From the NCBI GenBank assembly GCA_014529385.2, contig CM043950.1, positions 67,090,935 to 67,154,934 of the forward strand: a stretch of 64,000 nt of DNA, written 5' to 3'. The notes under the pieces were generated by a model. It was given only the letters and a program-made list of their open reading frames with translations, was not told the origin of the DNA and ran no database searches. Below, piece after piece: positions 24,725-38,100 of the stretch. How positions within the stretch are numbered: the stretch's first letter is position 1; each line of letters opens with the position of its first letter. The DNA is from Adiantum capillus-veneris. Taxonomy: Eukaryota > Streptophyta > Polypodiopsida > Polypodiales > Pteridaceae. Made by a program: the position numbers and the translations under genes.

Positions 24725-26867
24725 TACAAGTTCCACCACTTGTTCAAGCTAGATCTAAGCAAGTATACATAGTGATCATTTAAGCTAGTAAACTAAGGGA
24801 AGGGAGAAGTAAGGTCCACCACTTGTCCAAGCTCAGCTCTAGACAACATGGAGAGATTCGAGGTCTACTAATTGTCTAATATAGGCTAACTATATTGAAA
24901 CATAGAGAGAAGCAAAGGTCCACCACTTGTCCAATCTAGGGTCCATTGAAACATGGAGAGAAGGATGCTCCACCATTTGTCCAAAATAGGCTCCATTGAA
25001 ACATGAAGAGAAGCAAGATGCACCATGTCTTTGAGATGCTAGGCTCCATTGAAATACCTTAAACCCATGATATTTTGTATATGTGGGGTTTAAATTCAAG
25101 GTCCACCACTTGTCCAACCTATTATCCCTAGTAGCATGAGTGGTTTGGTCTCAAGATTCACCACTTTTCCACTCTATGTCATTATATTAAGAAGATCTGG
25201 GTGTTAAGGTCCACCACTTGTCCAACCTATAAGGCTATATCTTAAATGGTATTATTTACCACCACTTGGAATGCACATGATGGGTTTTACATAGGGGTAT
25301 GGTTCCAAGGTCCACCACTTGTCCAAGCTAACTCTATTGAAACATAGAGAGAATCAAAGGTCCACCACTTGTCCAAGCTAGGCTCCATTGAAACATGGAG
25401 AGAAGGATGCTCCACCATTTGTCCAAGCCAGGTTTGATTGAAACATGAAGAGAAGCAAGCTGCACCATGTCTCCAAAATGCTAGGCTCCATTGAAATATC
25501 TTAAACCCATGATATTTCGTACATGGGGGGTTTACATTCAAGGTCCACCACTTGTCCAACCTATTATCACTAGTAGCATGAGTGGTTTGATGTCAAGATT
25601 CACCACTTTTCTACTCTATGTCATTATATTAAGAAGATCTGGGTGTTAAGGTCCACCACTTGTCCAACCTATAAGGCTATATCTTAAAGGGTATTCTTTC
25701 TCACCACTTGGAATGACCATGATAGGTTTTACATGGGGGTTTGGTTCCAAGTTCCACCACTTGTCCAAGCTAACTCTATTGAAACATAGAGAGAAGCAAA
25801 GGTCCACCACTTGTCTAAGCTAGGGTCCATTGAAACATGGAGAGAAGGATGCTCCACCATTTGTCCAAGATAGGCTCCATTGAAACATGAAGAGAAGCAA
25901 GCTGCACCATGTCTCCAAGATGCTAAGATCCATGAAATACCTTAAACCCACGATATTTTGTACATGGGGAGTTTACATTCAAGGTCCACCACTTGTCCAA
26001 CCTATTATCTCTAGTATCATGAGTGGTTTGGTCTCAGGATTCACCACTTTTCCACTCTATGTCATTACGTTAAGAAGATCTGGGTGTTAAGGTCGACCAC
26101 TTGTCCAACCTATAAGGGTATTCTTTCTCACCACTTGAAATGTCCATGATATGTTTTACATGGGGGTTTGGCTCCAAGGTCCACCACTTGTCCAAGCTAA
26201 CTCTATTGAAACATAGAGAGAAACAAAGGTCCACCACTTGTCCAAGCTAGGCTCCATTGAAACATGGAGAGAAGGATCCTCTACCATTTGTCGAAGCTAA
26301 CTCTATTGAAACATGGGGGGTTTACATTCAAGGTCCACCACTTGTCAAACCTATTAACGCTAGTAGCATGAGTGGTTTGGTCTCAAGATTCACTACTTTT
26401 TCACTCTATGTCATTATATTAAGAATATTTGGGTGTTAAGGTCCACCACTTGTCCAACCTATAAGGCTATATCTTAAGGGTTATTCTTTCTCACCACTTG
26501 GAGTGACCAGCATAGGTTTTACATGGGGGTTTTGTTTCAAGGTCCACCACTTGTCCAAGCTAACTCTATTGAAACATAGAGAGAATCAAAGGTCCACCAC
26601 TTGTCCAAGCTAGGCTCCATTGAAACATGGAGAGAAGGATGCTCCACCATTTTTCCAAGATACGCTCCATTGAAACATGAAGAGAAGCAAGCTACACCAT
26701 GTCTCCAAGATGCTAGGGTCCATTTAAATACCTCAAACCCATGATATTTTGTACATGGGGGGTTTACATTCAAGGTCCACCACTTGTCCAACCTATTATC
26801 TCTAGTAGCATGAGTGGTTTGGTCTCAAGATTCACCATTTTTCCACTCTATGTCATTCTATTAAGAA
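24725..26867 (-). repeat. satellite block 4a, reversed
   Basis: Units of about 430 bp carrying GGTCCACCACTTGTCCAAGCTA, GAAACATGGAGAGAAGGATGC and TTCACCACTTTTCCACTCTATGTCATTATATTAAG. Interrupted on the right by the copia insertion at 26873; the same array resumes at 32054. Confidence 0.93.
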
Positions 26868-26872
26868 TATAT

Positions 26873-27099
26873 TGTTACCATATACATGTGGTAGTGATGT
26901 GTGTGAACACACTAGGACCGTCGGGGCATTTTTTCCCTCTTTAGGAGGTTTTTTCCCCCGTGCATTGTATATACGCCCATCACTCTAGGGCTATCTATCT
27001 TTCCATTGCACACTAAGGAATACACTCTCTATTGTGTACCTTGAGCTTCCTTCGTCTTCTCCAAGCTGTGTGTGTTTCTCTGCAACCCTAATTCCAACA
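26873..27099 (+). repeat. left LTR of copia element
   Basis: 227 bp, starts TGTTACCATA and ends TTCCAACA. Contains TGTATATA as a possible TATA-type box. Confidence 0.95.
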
Positions 27100-27100
27100 A

Positions 27101-27113
27101 TTGGTATCAGAGC
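27101..27113 (+). promoter_or_regulatory. primer binding site (initiator Met-tRNA)
   Basis: TTGGTATCAGAGC immediately after the left LTR, the standard plant copia/gypsy sequence complementary to the 3' end of initiator Met-tRNA. Confidence 0.9.
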
Positions 27114-27461
27114 AGGTCACGTCCTCCCGGGCTTAGTCGCCAGCTGCTCCAGCACACGCCTGCTCACTTTCTCCGATTTCAGTGAGCTTTGGCAAGCGTT
27201 CGCAGGTCGACAAATATTTTGGGAGAGCTCTAAGAGCTTGGTCTGCTCAGAATTTTGATTTGGGCTCATTTCGGCCTCCGTTTCCACTACGGGCAGTACC
27301 GCACAGGTTATTTCGTCATTTTGTGCAGATTTTCTGTCAGTGCCGTTTTCTGCATAACAGGTGCCTTATAGTCTTCTACGGTTTGTGCTATATAGCACAA
27401 GTTGTTCCCGCTCCATTTCTCCTATTTTCGGGCAGTTTTCACATCAGGTGCAGCATTTACC

Positions 27462-29263
27462 ATGGCTGACAACAACAACACAGATGTGTTCAAGATGTTT
27501 GCTGCTGAGGACAGGTTGGATGGGGACAACTACCCTATGTGGGCTTATATGATGCAACACGTTCTTGTGTCAAAAGGTGTCTGGAACATTGTGCAGGGCA
27601 TTGATGTACGTCCTGGTTCTGAAGATGTAGGCGATATTGAGGATGTCGCAGGTCTTGCTGCAAGGATTGCAGCTGTTAGAGTTGTTTTGCCTACAGCAGA
27701 ACAAGCTCGTTGGGATGTTAAGGATGCGCAGGCTCATGCATTGATTGCGTTGTCTGTGAAGCGCACCATTATTCCTCACATCGTTCAGCAAAATCTGCAA
27801 AACAGGCTTGGGATATTCTAGCAGGTCTTTATGCAAGCCGCAATGAGGCTAAAATTGCTTTGCTGCATAAAGAGCTAGAGTCGAAGATTATGCATGAGGA
27901 AGATGATATGGACACTTTCCTTGCTAGTGTCAAGGATATCAATGAGCAACTCATTTCTGCAGGTGAAGTCATTTCTGACAGTTCCCTTGTGCAGACTGTT
28001 CTTGATGCCTTACCAAATTCCTACCAGACTTTTGCTAGTACTTGGAGACTGATGACCCAAGGAAATCCTGAAGTTGTCAAGTTTGATGCATTATGCACAT
28101 TGCTGTTGCAAGAGTCACTTTCTAGAAAAAACAGGACTAGGCAGCGTGCAGTTGAACAGGCTTTTATTGCTTCTCAAAGAAAGGGTGGTAACAGTAATGC
28201 AGCCACTTCTTATGGTTCTGCTGCGAGTGGCAAAAATTCTGTTCCTAATGCTTTTGCTGGCAGCACTTCGTCTGGCAATTCTGGTGATAAGGGCAAAAAG
28301 AAGATGCGTTGCCATTATTGTAAAGCCAATGATCACTTGATCAAGTCTTGTCCTAAGTTGAAGGCCAAAGAGGCTAAGAAGAAAGAGGGTGGTTCCACTG
28401 CAAATGCTGGTTCCACTACAAATGCAGCCATTGTTGAGTCTTCTGTGAAAGGAGATTGTGATGCTGATGTTGATGCAGAATGGGCTTTTAGCGCAGAGTG
28501 CACTTACAATCCTGCTGTCAATGATGCATGCTTGTCAGTTGCTGCAGATTCACATGTGTGGTATTTCGACAGTGGTGCTACAAAGCACATTACCTCACAT
28601 CGTGAATTGTTTACCTCTCTCGAGTCTGTCCCTCATGGGAATTCAGTCACTTGTGCCAACAACGCCTCTTATCCAGTTCAGGGAGTTGGAAAGATTGTGC
28701 TCACTGCTGCTAATGGCAGTTCCTTCACACTTGTTGATGCACTTTATGTACCTGGGATCAAGAAGAATCTCTTGACTGTATCCGCACTTGCTAGACTTGG
28801 ACTTGTAGTCAAATTTGTGGATGACAGATGTACAGTTCATGATCTCAGTTTTGGTGATGAAATTGTTGCATCTGGGCTTTTGTGCCGTGGGCTGTATAAG
28901 CTCACTTTGTATGACAAGTGTGGACAAAATTTTGCAAATGCTGTTGTAGATTCAAGGGCTATTTCAGATGCAAAACTTTGGCATGCACGTTTTGGTCATC
29001 TGAATTTTGCCAGTTTGCTGCGTTTGCAGAAATCTGATATGGTTGCTTCTTTGCCACCTCTTGAAGCACCTATCAAACATGTTTGTGAAGGCTGTATTCT
29101 GGGTAAAATGCAGCGTTCTAAGTTTCCAAAGGATGGTTCAGTTAGGGCCACATGCAGGTTGCAGCTTGTGCATAGTGATGTTTGTGGGCCCATGCAAACT
29201 CCGTCCTTGGGCAATTACCTGTACTTCGTGACTTTCATTGATGATTACTCCAGGCATGCATGA
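27462..29263 (+). pseudogene. copia gag, protease and integrase N-terminus (broken)
   Basis: Starts with the ATG at 27462 (MADNNNTD). The first frame runs to 27821, but the gag homology changes frame at a short A run near 27790 and continues in the frame that stays open to TGA at 29261-29263. In that frame follow a CCHC zinc knuckle (CHYCKANDHLIKSC), the aspartic protease site (WYFDSGATKHI), the GAG-pre-integrase HHCC region (LWHARFGHLNF, CEGCILGK) and the first integrase Asp (LVHSDVCGP). The TGA falls where the family has Trp, consistent with TGG to TGA. Confidence 0.9.
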
Positions 29264-31204
29264 GTATTTCCGCTTAAAGCGAAGTCCGAAGTTTTTATGT
29301 GCTTCAAACAATTTTTGGCTATGGCTGAAAATGTCTCAAAATGTACTATGGGCACCCTCCGTTCCGATCGAGGGGGGGAGTATATGTCTCATGAATTTAA
29401 TGCATTTCTGGCCAGTCGTGGGATAAAACACCAATGTACAGTGCCTTATACACCTCAGCAAAATGGTGTTGCTGAGAGGAAAAACAGGTCACTAACGGAA
29501 ATGGCACGATGTATGGTCAAAAGTCAAGCTTTGCCGCATTCTTTTTGGCTTGAGGCCATCATGTGTGCCACTTATGTACTTAACAGGTGTCCTACGAAAG
29601 CTTTGCAGTCTATTACTCCATATGAAGCATGGCATGATAGAAAACCTTCTATTGAGCACATGCGTGTTTTTGGCTGTTTGGCATATGCTTTGGTGCCACA
29701 AGTGCAGCGCAGAAAATTGGATGATAAGGCTGTCAAATGTATTTTTGTTGGTTATAGTGCTGAAAGCAAAGGTTACAGGTTGTATCATCCGCAAACAAAA
29801 CGTATTTTGGTTTCACGGGATGTAGTGTTTGTGGAAGATTCTGTTCAACCCTTGCTGTCATGTACTAGAGACAGTAATGTAAGCTCACAGGACATTTATG
29901 ACACTTTGTTGCCTCTTTTCAGTGGTGGAAATACGAATGTAAGTTCCAATGAGGCAAATGTACAGCCTATGGGGGTTTCTGAAAATGTTTTAGAACAGCC
30001 TATTACTGATGCAGATGTACATGATGTACTTGATGAGGAAAGGGCTGAAAATGAGCAGGCTAGAGGTATGCCAAAATGGCTGGTGCACACTTTGCGTGAC
30101 AGTAAATTGGATGCACCTTTATCTAGTCGTACTCGTTCAGGCTCTCGCCATGCATCTTATGCATCAGATTGTTATGCTTTGGCTGTGTCTAGTTTACATG
30201 ATGTTGAGGAGCCTCTGTCTTTTGATGAAGCACAGAATTCAGAAAATTGGATTGCTGCCATGAAATCAGAATATGATGCACTTATAGAGAATGACACATG
30301 GACTTTATGTGATTTGCCTCCTGGCAAAAAGGCCATTGGTACCAAGTGGGTTTACAAGTTGAAACGCAAGCCGGATGGTGAGATCGATCGCCATAAGGCT
30401 CGACTTGTTGCAAAGGGTTATGCACAACAAAAAGGCATAGATTATGAAGAGACTTTTTCTCCCACTTGTCGTATGACTACTGTGCGTTTTCTATGTGCAT
30501 TGGCAGCTCATTTTGGTTGGGATGTACATCAATCAGACATTGTTACTGCTTTCTTGAATGGTGACATATTTGAGGAAGTTTATGTAACGCAGCCTCGCGG
30601 TTTTGTCATAAAAGGACAAGAGGACAAAGTGTGCAAATGTAAGAAGGCTTTGTATGGGTTGAAGCAATCTCCTCGTGCTTGGTATGAGAAAGCTGACACT
30701 CATTTGGTTAAACGAGGCTTTCGTAACAGTCCAACAGAAAGCACATTGTATGTAAAGCGTGAGGATGATGTATTTCTCATTGTGGTTCTTTATGTTGATG
30801 ATTTGCTGATCACTGGACCAAATGAGAGACATATTGCTGAATTTAAGGCTGATTTGAATGCTACTTTCAAGATGAAAGATTTGGGGCTGTTGCATCATTA
30901 CTTGGGTATACAGTTTAAGCAGTGTGATGGTGGTATTGCCTTGTGTCAGAAAAGTTACATAGAGACATTGCTATGTAAGTTTGGACTTGAGGATTGCAAA
31001 CCTATTGCCACTCCCATGGAAACAGGTTTGAAGTTGAGTCTACATGATGCTGGCGATCCTGCTGATGTCACTCTTTACCAAACTGCTGTTGGCTGCCTCA
31101 TTTATGTATGCAACACGAGGCCAGATATTCAGTTTGCAGTCTCGCAGGTCAGCAGATTTATGCATAGCCCAGGGTCTAAGCATTGGCAGGCTGTCAAGAG
31201 GATT
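29264..31204 (+). pseudogene. copia integrase core and reverse transcriptase
   Basis: Same frame as the preceding segment, resuming after the TGA. Integrase second Asp and Glu are visible (LRSDRGGEY, PQQNGVAERKNR). The reverse transcriptase follows, from WVYKLKRKPDGEI through ALYGLKQSPRAWY to the catalytic YVDDLLITG (about 30791). The frame leaves the homology at a short T run near 31200. Confidence 0.92.
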
Positions 31205-31746
31205 TCCGCTACCTTAGTGGCACTTTACATCTTGGCTTGTTTTATCCCAAGGGGGGATCATTGCCGCCAGACTTACATGCTTTTTCGGACTCAGATTGGG
31301 CTGGTTGTTTTGACACGCGAGTGTCCACAAGTGGTTTTTGTTTCATGCTTGGCAGTTCATGTATATCATGGTTGAGCAAGAAGCAACCTACTGTGGCCAC
31401 TTCGAGTTGTGAGGCTGAGTACAGGGCAGTCTTCACAGCTACGGTTGAGTGTGTATGGCTCAGACGCCTTATGGCTGACTTGGGTGTTGGACAGGACACT
31501 GCCAACACTATCTACACTGACAGTCAGAGCGCATTGGCAGTTGCGAGGAACCCAGTTTTTCATGCTCGCACAAAGCACATTGAGGTGCATTACCACTATG
31601 TCAGGGAGAGGCTCTCAGCAGGAGAGATCAGCTTGGCTTATGTGCCAACACAGGACAACCTTGCAGATCTTTTCACAAAGGCATTGTCTCGTGAGAAGCT
31701 TGAAGCTTTCCGCAAAGCTTTGGGCTTACTCCCCTTTGTGGACTGA
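31190..31746 (+). pseudogene. copia RNase H segment
   Basis: Continues the polyprotein in another frame: FSDSDWAGC, SSCEAEYRA and YTDSQSALAVA supply the RNase H acidic residues, followed by HIEVHYHYVRE and the terminal NLADLFTKAL motif typical of copia ends. The stop is at 31744-31746, before the purine tract (about 31812-31819). Confidence 0.93.
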
Positions 31747-31821
31747 TCCTGTCCTCAGGGCATGGCACTTCCCTTTACTCATGTGCCAGCTCTCGTTCAC
31801 CGCATCACTCCAGGGGGGATT

Positions 31822-32048
31822 TGTTACCATATACATGTGGTAGTGATGTGTGTGAACACACTAGGACCGCCGGGGCATTTTTTCCCTCTTTAGGAGGTTT
31901 TTTCCCCCGTGCATTGTATATACGCCCATCACTCTAGGGCTATCTATCTTTCCATTGCACACTAAGGAATACACTCTTTATTGTGTACCTTGAGCTTCCT
32001 TCGTCTTCTCCAAACTGTGTGTGTTTCTCTGCAACCCTAATTCCAACA
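31822..32048 (+). repeat. right LTR of copia element
   Basis: 227 bp. It differs from the left LTR in three visible places: CCGC for CCGT, CTCTT for CTCTC, CCAAA for CCAAG. Confidence 0.95.
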
Positions 32049-32053
32049 TATAT

Positions 32054-34200
32054 GGGTGCTAAGGTCCACCACTTGTCCAACCTATAAGACTATATCTTAA
32101 ACTTTATTCTTTCTCACCACTTGGAGTTACCAAGATAGGTTTTACATGGGAGTTTGGTTCCAAGGTCCACCACTTGTCCAAGATAGGCTCCATTGAAACA
32201 TGGAGAGAAGGATGCTCCACCATTTGTCCAAGATAGGCTCCATTGAAACATGAAGAGAAGCAATGTGCACCATGTCTCCAAGATGCTAGGCTCCATTGAA
32301 ATACCTTAAACCCATGATATTTTGTACATGGGGGGTTTACATTCAAGGTCCACCACTTGTCCAACCTATTATTCTTAGTAGCATGAGTGGTTTGGTCTCA
32401 AGATTTACCACTTTTCCACTCTATGTCATTATATTATGAAGATCTAGGTTTTAAGGTCGACCACTTGTCCAACCTATAAGGCTAGATCTTAAAGGGTATT
32501 ATTTCTCACCACTTGGAATGACCATGATATGTTTTACATGGGGGTTTGGTTTCAAGGTCCACCACTTGTCCAAGCTAACTCTATGGAAACATAGAGAGAA
32601 GCAAAGGTCCACCACTTGTCCAAGCTAGGCTCCACTGAGACATTTAGAGAAGGATGATCCCCCATTGGTGGAAGATAGGCTTCATTGAAACATGAAAAGA
32701 AGCAAGTTGCACCATGTCTCCAAGATTCTACGATCCATTGAAATACCTTAAACCCACGATATTGTTTACATGTGGGGTTTAACGTCAAGGTCAGTCACTT
32801 TTCCAAGATATTATCCCTAGTAGCATGAGTGGTTTGGTCTCAAGATTCACCAATTTTCCACTCTATGTCATTATATAAAGAGGATCTAGGTGTTAAGGTC
32901 GACCACTTGTCCAACCTATAAGGGTATATCTTAAAGGGTATTCTTTCTCACCACTTGAAATGTCCATGATATGTTTTACATAGGGGTTTGGTTCCAAGGT
33001 CCACCACTTATCCAAGCTAACTTGATTCTTCTCATAGAGAGAAGCAAAGGTCCACCACTTGTCCAAGCTAGGCTCCATTGAAACATGGAGAGAAGGATGC
33101 TCCACCATTTGTCGAAGCTAACTCTATTGAAACATGGAAGGTTTACATTCAAGGTCCACCAGTTGTTCAACCTATTAACGCTAGTAGCATGAGGGGTTTG
33201 GTCTCAAGATTCACCACTTTTTCACTCTGTGTCATTATATTAAGAATATTTGGGTATTAAGGTCCACCACTTGTCCAACCTATAAGACTATATCTTAATG
33301 GTTATTCTTTCTGACCACTTGGAGTGACCATGAAAGGTTTTACATGGGGGTTTGGTTCCAAGGTCCACCACTTGTCCAAGCTAACTCTATTGAAACATAG
33401 AGAGAAGCAAAGGTCCACCACTTGTCTAAGCTAGGGTCTATTGAAACATGGAGAGAAGGATGCTCCACCATTTTTCCAAGATAGACTCCATTGAAACATG
33501 AAGAGAAGCAAGCTGCACCATGTCTCCAAGATGCTAGACTCCATCGAAATACCTTAAACCCACGTTATTTTGTACATGGGGAGTTTACATTCAAGATCAA
33601 CAATTTGTCCAATCTATTATCGCTAGTAGCATGAGTGATTTGCTCTCAAGATTCACCACTTTTCCACTCTCTGTCATTATATTAAGAATATTTGGGTGTT
33701 AAGGTCCACCACTTGTCCAACTTATAAGACTATATCTTAATGGTTATTCTTTCTCACCCCTTGAAAGACTATATCTTAATGGTTATCCCTAGCTATTATT
33801 GCTAGTAGCCTGAGTGGTTTGGTCTCAAGATTCACCACTTTTATTAAGAATATGTGGGTGTTAAGGTCCACCACTTGTCCAAACTATAAGGCTATATCTT
33901 AAAGGTTATTCTTTCTTACTACTTGGAGTGACCATGATAGGTGTTACATGGGGGTTTGGTTCCAAGGTCCACCACTTGTCCAAGCTAACTCTATTGAAAC
34001 ATAGAGAGAAGCAAAGGTCCACCCCTTGACTAAGCTAGGGTCCATTAAAACATGGAGAGAAGGATGCTCCACCATTTGTCCAAGGTAGGCTGCATTGAAA
34101 CATGAGGAGAATCAAGGTGCACCATGTCTCCAAGATGCTAGGCTCCATCGAAAAACATTAAACCCACGATATGTCGTGGATGAGGGGTTTACATTCAAGG
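32054..34200 (-). repeat. satellite block 4b, reversed, irregular
   Basis: Continuation of block 4a beyond the copia element, with deletions and partial units (for example around 33.0-33.2 and 33.75-33.85 kb). Confidence 0.92.
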
Positions 34201-37200
34201 TCCAACACTTGTACAAGCTATTATTGGTAGTAGCCTGAGTGGTTTGGTCTCAAGATTCACCACTTTTCCACTCTATCTCATTATATTAAGAATATGCGCG
34301 TGTTAAGGTCCACCACTTGTCCAACCTATAAGGCTACATCTTAAAGGTTATTATTTATTACCACTTGGAGTGACCATGATAGGTTTTACATGGGGGTTTG
34401 GTTCCAAGGTCCACCACTTCTCCAAGCTAACTCTATTGAAACATAGAGAGAAACAAAGGTCCACCACTTGTCCAAGCTAGGGTCCATTGAAACATGGAGA
34501 GAAGGATGCTCCACCATTTGTCCAAGATAGGCTCCACTGAAACATGACGAGAAGCAAGCTGCCCCATGTCTCCAAGATGCTAGGCTCCATCGAAATACAT
34601 TAAACCCACGATATTTCGTAGATGAGGGGTTTACATTCAAGGTCCACCACTTGTCCAAGCTATTATTGCTAGTAGCCTGAGTGGTTTGGTCTCAAGATTC
34701 ACCACTTTTATTAAGAATATGTGGGTGTTAAGGTCCACCACTTGTCCAACCTATAAGGCTACATCTTAAAGGTTATTCTTTCTTACTACTTGGAGTGACC
34801 ATGATAGGTTTTACATGGGGGTTTGGTTCCAAGGTCCACCACTTGTCCAAGCTAACTCTATTGAAACATAGAGAGAAGCAAAGGTCCACCCCTTGTCTAA
34901 GCTAGGGTCCATTGAAACATGGAGAGAAGGATGCTCCACCATTTGTCCAAGGTAGGCTGCATTGAAACATGAGGAGAAGCAAGGTGCACCATGTCTCCAA
35001 GATGCTAGGCTCCATCGAAAAACATTAAACCCACGATATGTCGTAGATGAGGGGTTTACATTCAAGGTCCAGCACTTGTCCAAGCTATTATTGGTAGTAG
35101 CCTGAGTGGTTTTTTCTCAAGATTCACCACTTTTCCACTCTATGTCATTATATTAAGAATATGCGCGTGTTAAGGTCCACCTCTTGTCCAACCTATAAGG
35201 CTACATCTTAAAGCTATTCTTTATTACCACTTGGAGTGACCATGATAGGTTTTACATGGGGGTTTGGTTCCAAGGTCCACCACTTGTCCAAGCTAACTCT
35301 ATTGAAACATAGAGAGAAACAAAGGTCCACCACTTGTCCAAGCTAGGGTCCATTGAAACATGGAGAGAAGGATGCTCCACCATTTGTCCAAGATAGGCTC
35401 CATTGAAACATGACGAGAAGCAAGCTGCACCATGTCTCCAAGATGGTAGGCTCCATGTAAATACATTAAACCCACGATATTTCGTAGATGAGGGGTTTAC
35501 ATTCAAGGTCCACCACTTGTCCAAGCTATTATTGCTAGTAGCCTGAGTGGTTTGGTCTCAAGATTCACCACTTTTATTAAGAATATGTGGGTATTAAGGT
35601 CCACCACTTGTCCAACCTATAAGGCTACATCTTAAAGGTTATTCTTTCTTACTACTTGGAGTGACCATGATAGGTTTTACATGGGGGTTTGGTTCCAATG
35701 TCCACCACTTGTCCAAGCTTACTCTAATGAAACATAGAGAGAAGCAAAGGTCCACCCCTTGTCTAAGCTAGGGTCCATTGAAACATGGAGAGAAGGATGC
35801 TCCACTATTTGTCCAAGATAGGCTCCATTGAAACCTGAGGAGAAGCAAGGTGCACCATGTCTCCAAGATGCTAGGCTCCATCGAAAAACATTAAACCCAC
35901 GATATGTCGTAGATGAGGGGTTTACATTCAAGGTCCAAAACTTGTCCAAGCTATTATTGGTAGTAGCCTGAGTGGTTTGGTCTCAAGATTCACCACTTTT
36001 CCACTCTATGTCATTATATTAAGAATATGCGCGTGTTAAGGTCCACCACTTGTCTAACCTATAAGGCTACATCTTAAAGGTTATTTTTTATTACCACTTG
36101 GAGTGACCATGATAGGTTTTACATGGGGGTCTGGTTCCAAGGTCCACCACTTCTCCAAGCTAACTCTATTGAAACATAGAGAGAAACAAAGGTCCACCAC
36201 TTGTCCAAGCTAGGGTCCATTGAAACATGGAGAGAAGGATGCTCCACCATTTGTCCAAGATAGGCTCCATTGAAACATGACGAGAAGCAAGCTGCACCAT
36301 GTCTCCAAGATGCTAGGCTCCATCGAAATACATCAAACCCACGATATTTCGTAGATGAGGGGTTTACATTCAAGGTCCACCACTTGTCCAAGCTATTATT
36401 GGTTATAGCCTGAGTGGTTTGGTCTCAAGATTCACCACTTTTATTAAGAATATGTGGGTGTTAAGGTCCACCACTTGTCCAACCTATAAGGCTACATCTT
36501 AAAGTTTATTCTTTCTTACTACTTGGAGTGACCATGATAGGTTTTACATGGGGGTTTGGTTCCAACGTTCACCACTTGTCCAAGCTAACTCTATTGAAAC
36601 ATAGAGAGAAGCAAAGGTCCACCCCTTGTCTAAGCTAGGGTCCATTGAAACATGGAGAGCAGGATGCTCCACCATTTGTCCAAGGTAGGCTGCATTGAAA
36701 CATGAGGAGAATCAAGGTGCACCATGTCTCCAAGATGCTAGGCTCCATCGAAAAAAATTAAACCCACGATATGTCGTAGATGAGGGGTTTACATTCAAGG
36801 TCCACACTTGTCCAAGCTATTATTGGTAGTAGCCTGAGTGGTTTGGTCTCAAGATTCACCACTTTTCCACTCTATGTCATTATATTAAGAATATGCGCGT
36901 GTTAAGGTCCACCACTTGTCTAACCTATAAGGCTACATCTTAAAGGTTATTCTTTATTACCACTTGGAGTGACCATGATAGGTTTTACATGGGGGTTTGG
37001 TTCCAAGGTCCACCACTTGTCCAAGCTAACTCTATTGAAACATAGAGAGAAACAAAGGTCCACCACTTGTCCAAGCTAGGGTCCATTGAAACATGGAGAG
37101 AAGGATGCTCCACCATTTGTCCAAGATAGGCTCCATTGAAACATGACGAGAAGCAAGCTGCACTATGTCTCCAAGATGCTAGGCTGCATCGAAATACATT

Positions 37201-38100
37201 AAACCCACGATATTTCGTAGATGAGGGGTTTACATTCAAGGTCCACCACTTGTCCAAGCTATTATTGGTTATAGCCTGAGTGGTTTGGTCTCAAGATTCA
37301 CCACTTTTATTAAGAATATGTGGGTGTTAAGGTCCACCACTTGTCCAACCTATAATGCTACATCTTAAAGGTTATTCTTTCTTACTACTTGGAGTGACCA
37401 TGATAGGTTTTACATGGGGGTTTGGTTCCAAGGTCCACCACTTGTCCAAGCTAACTCTATTGAAACATAGAGAGAAGCAAAGGTCCACCCCTTGTCTAAG
37501 CTAGGGTCCATTGAAACATGGAGAGAAGGATGCTCCACCATTTGTCCAAGGTAGGCTCCATTGAAACATGAGGAGAAGCAAGGTGCACCATGTCTCCAAG
37601 ATGCTAGGCTCCTTTGAAAAACATTAAACCCACGATATGTGGTAGATGAGGGGTTTACATTCAAGGTCCACCACTTGTCCAAGATATTATCACTAGTAGC
37701 ATGAGTGGTTTTGTCTCAAGATTCACCATTTTTCCACTCTATGTCATTATATTAAGAATATGCGCGTGTTAAGGTCCACCACTTGTCCAACCTATAAGGC
37801 TACATCTTAAAGGTTATTCTTTATTACCACTTGGAGTGACCATGATAGGTTTTACATGGGGCTTTGGTTCCAAGGTCCACCACTTGTCCAAGCTAACTCT
37901 ATTGAGTCATAGAGAGAAGCAAAGGTCCACCACTTGTCTAAGCTAGGCTCCATTGAAACATGGAGAGAAGGATGCTCCACCATTTGTCGAAGCCAATTCT
38001 ATTGAAACATGGGGGGTTTACGTTCAAGGTCCACCACTTGTCCAAGCTATTAGTGCTAGTAGCATGAGTGGTTTTGTCTCAAGATTCACCAGTTTTTCAC
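34200..38100 (-). repeat. satellite higher-order repeat, about 866-bp dimer
   Basis: The same landmark (minus-strand ATGGACAAGTG...) occurs at 34658, 35083, 35524, 35949, 36391, 37257 and 37682. The steps alternate 425 and 441-442, with one 866 step where a unit has lost the landmark. Two monomer types alternate. Type A has AATATGTGGGTG, GACGAGAAGCAAGCTGC and CGATATTTCGTAG. Type B has AATATGCGCGTG, CACCCCTTGTCTAAGC and CGATATGTCGTAG. Confidence 0.92.

Larger units (their letters stand above)
26868..32053 (+). mobile_element. copia LTR retrotransposon with target duplication
   Basis: Complete element: two 227-bp LTRs (TGTTACC...CCAACA), a Met-tRNA primer site, a gag-PR-INT-RT-RNase H order typical of Ty1/copia, a purine tract before the right LTR, and TATAT duplicated on both sides (26868-26872 and 32049-32053). 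The LTRs differ at three positions by eye (about 1.3%), so the insertion is recent. The coding region is broken in three places: a one-base loss near 27790, TGA at 29261-29263 and a one-base loss near 31200. As read it cannot make its polyprotein. It landed in the satellite at an AATATATGGG site. Confidence 0.96.
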
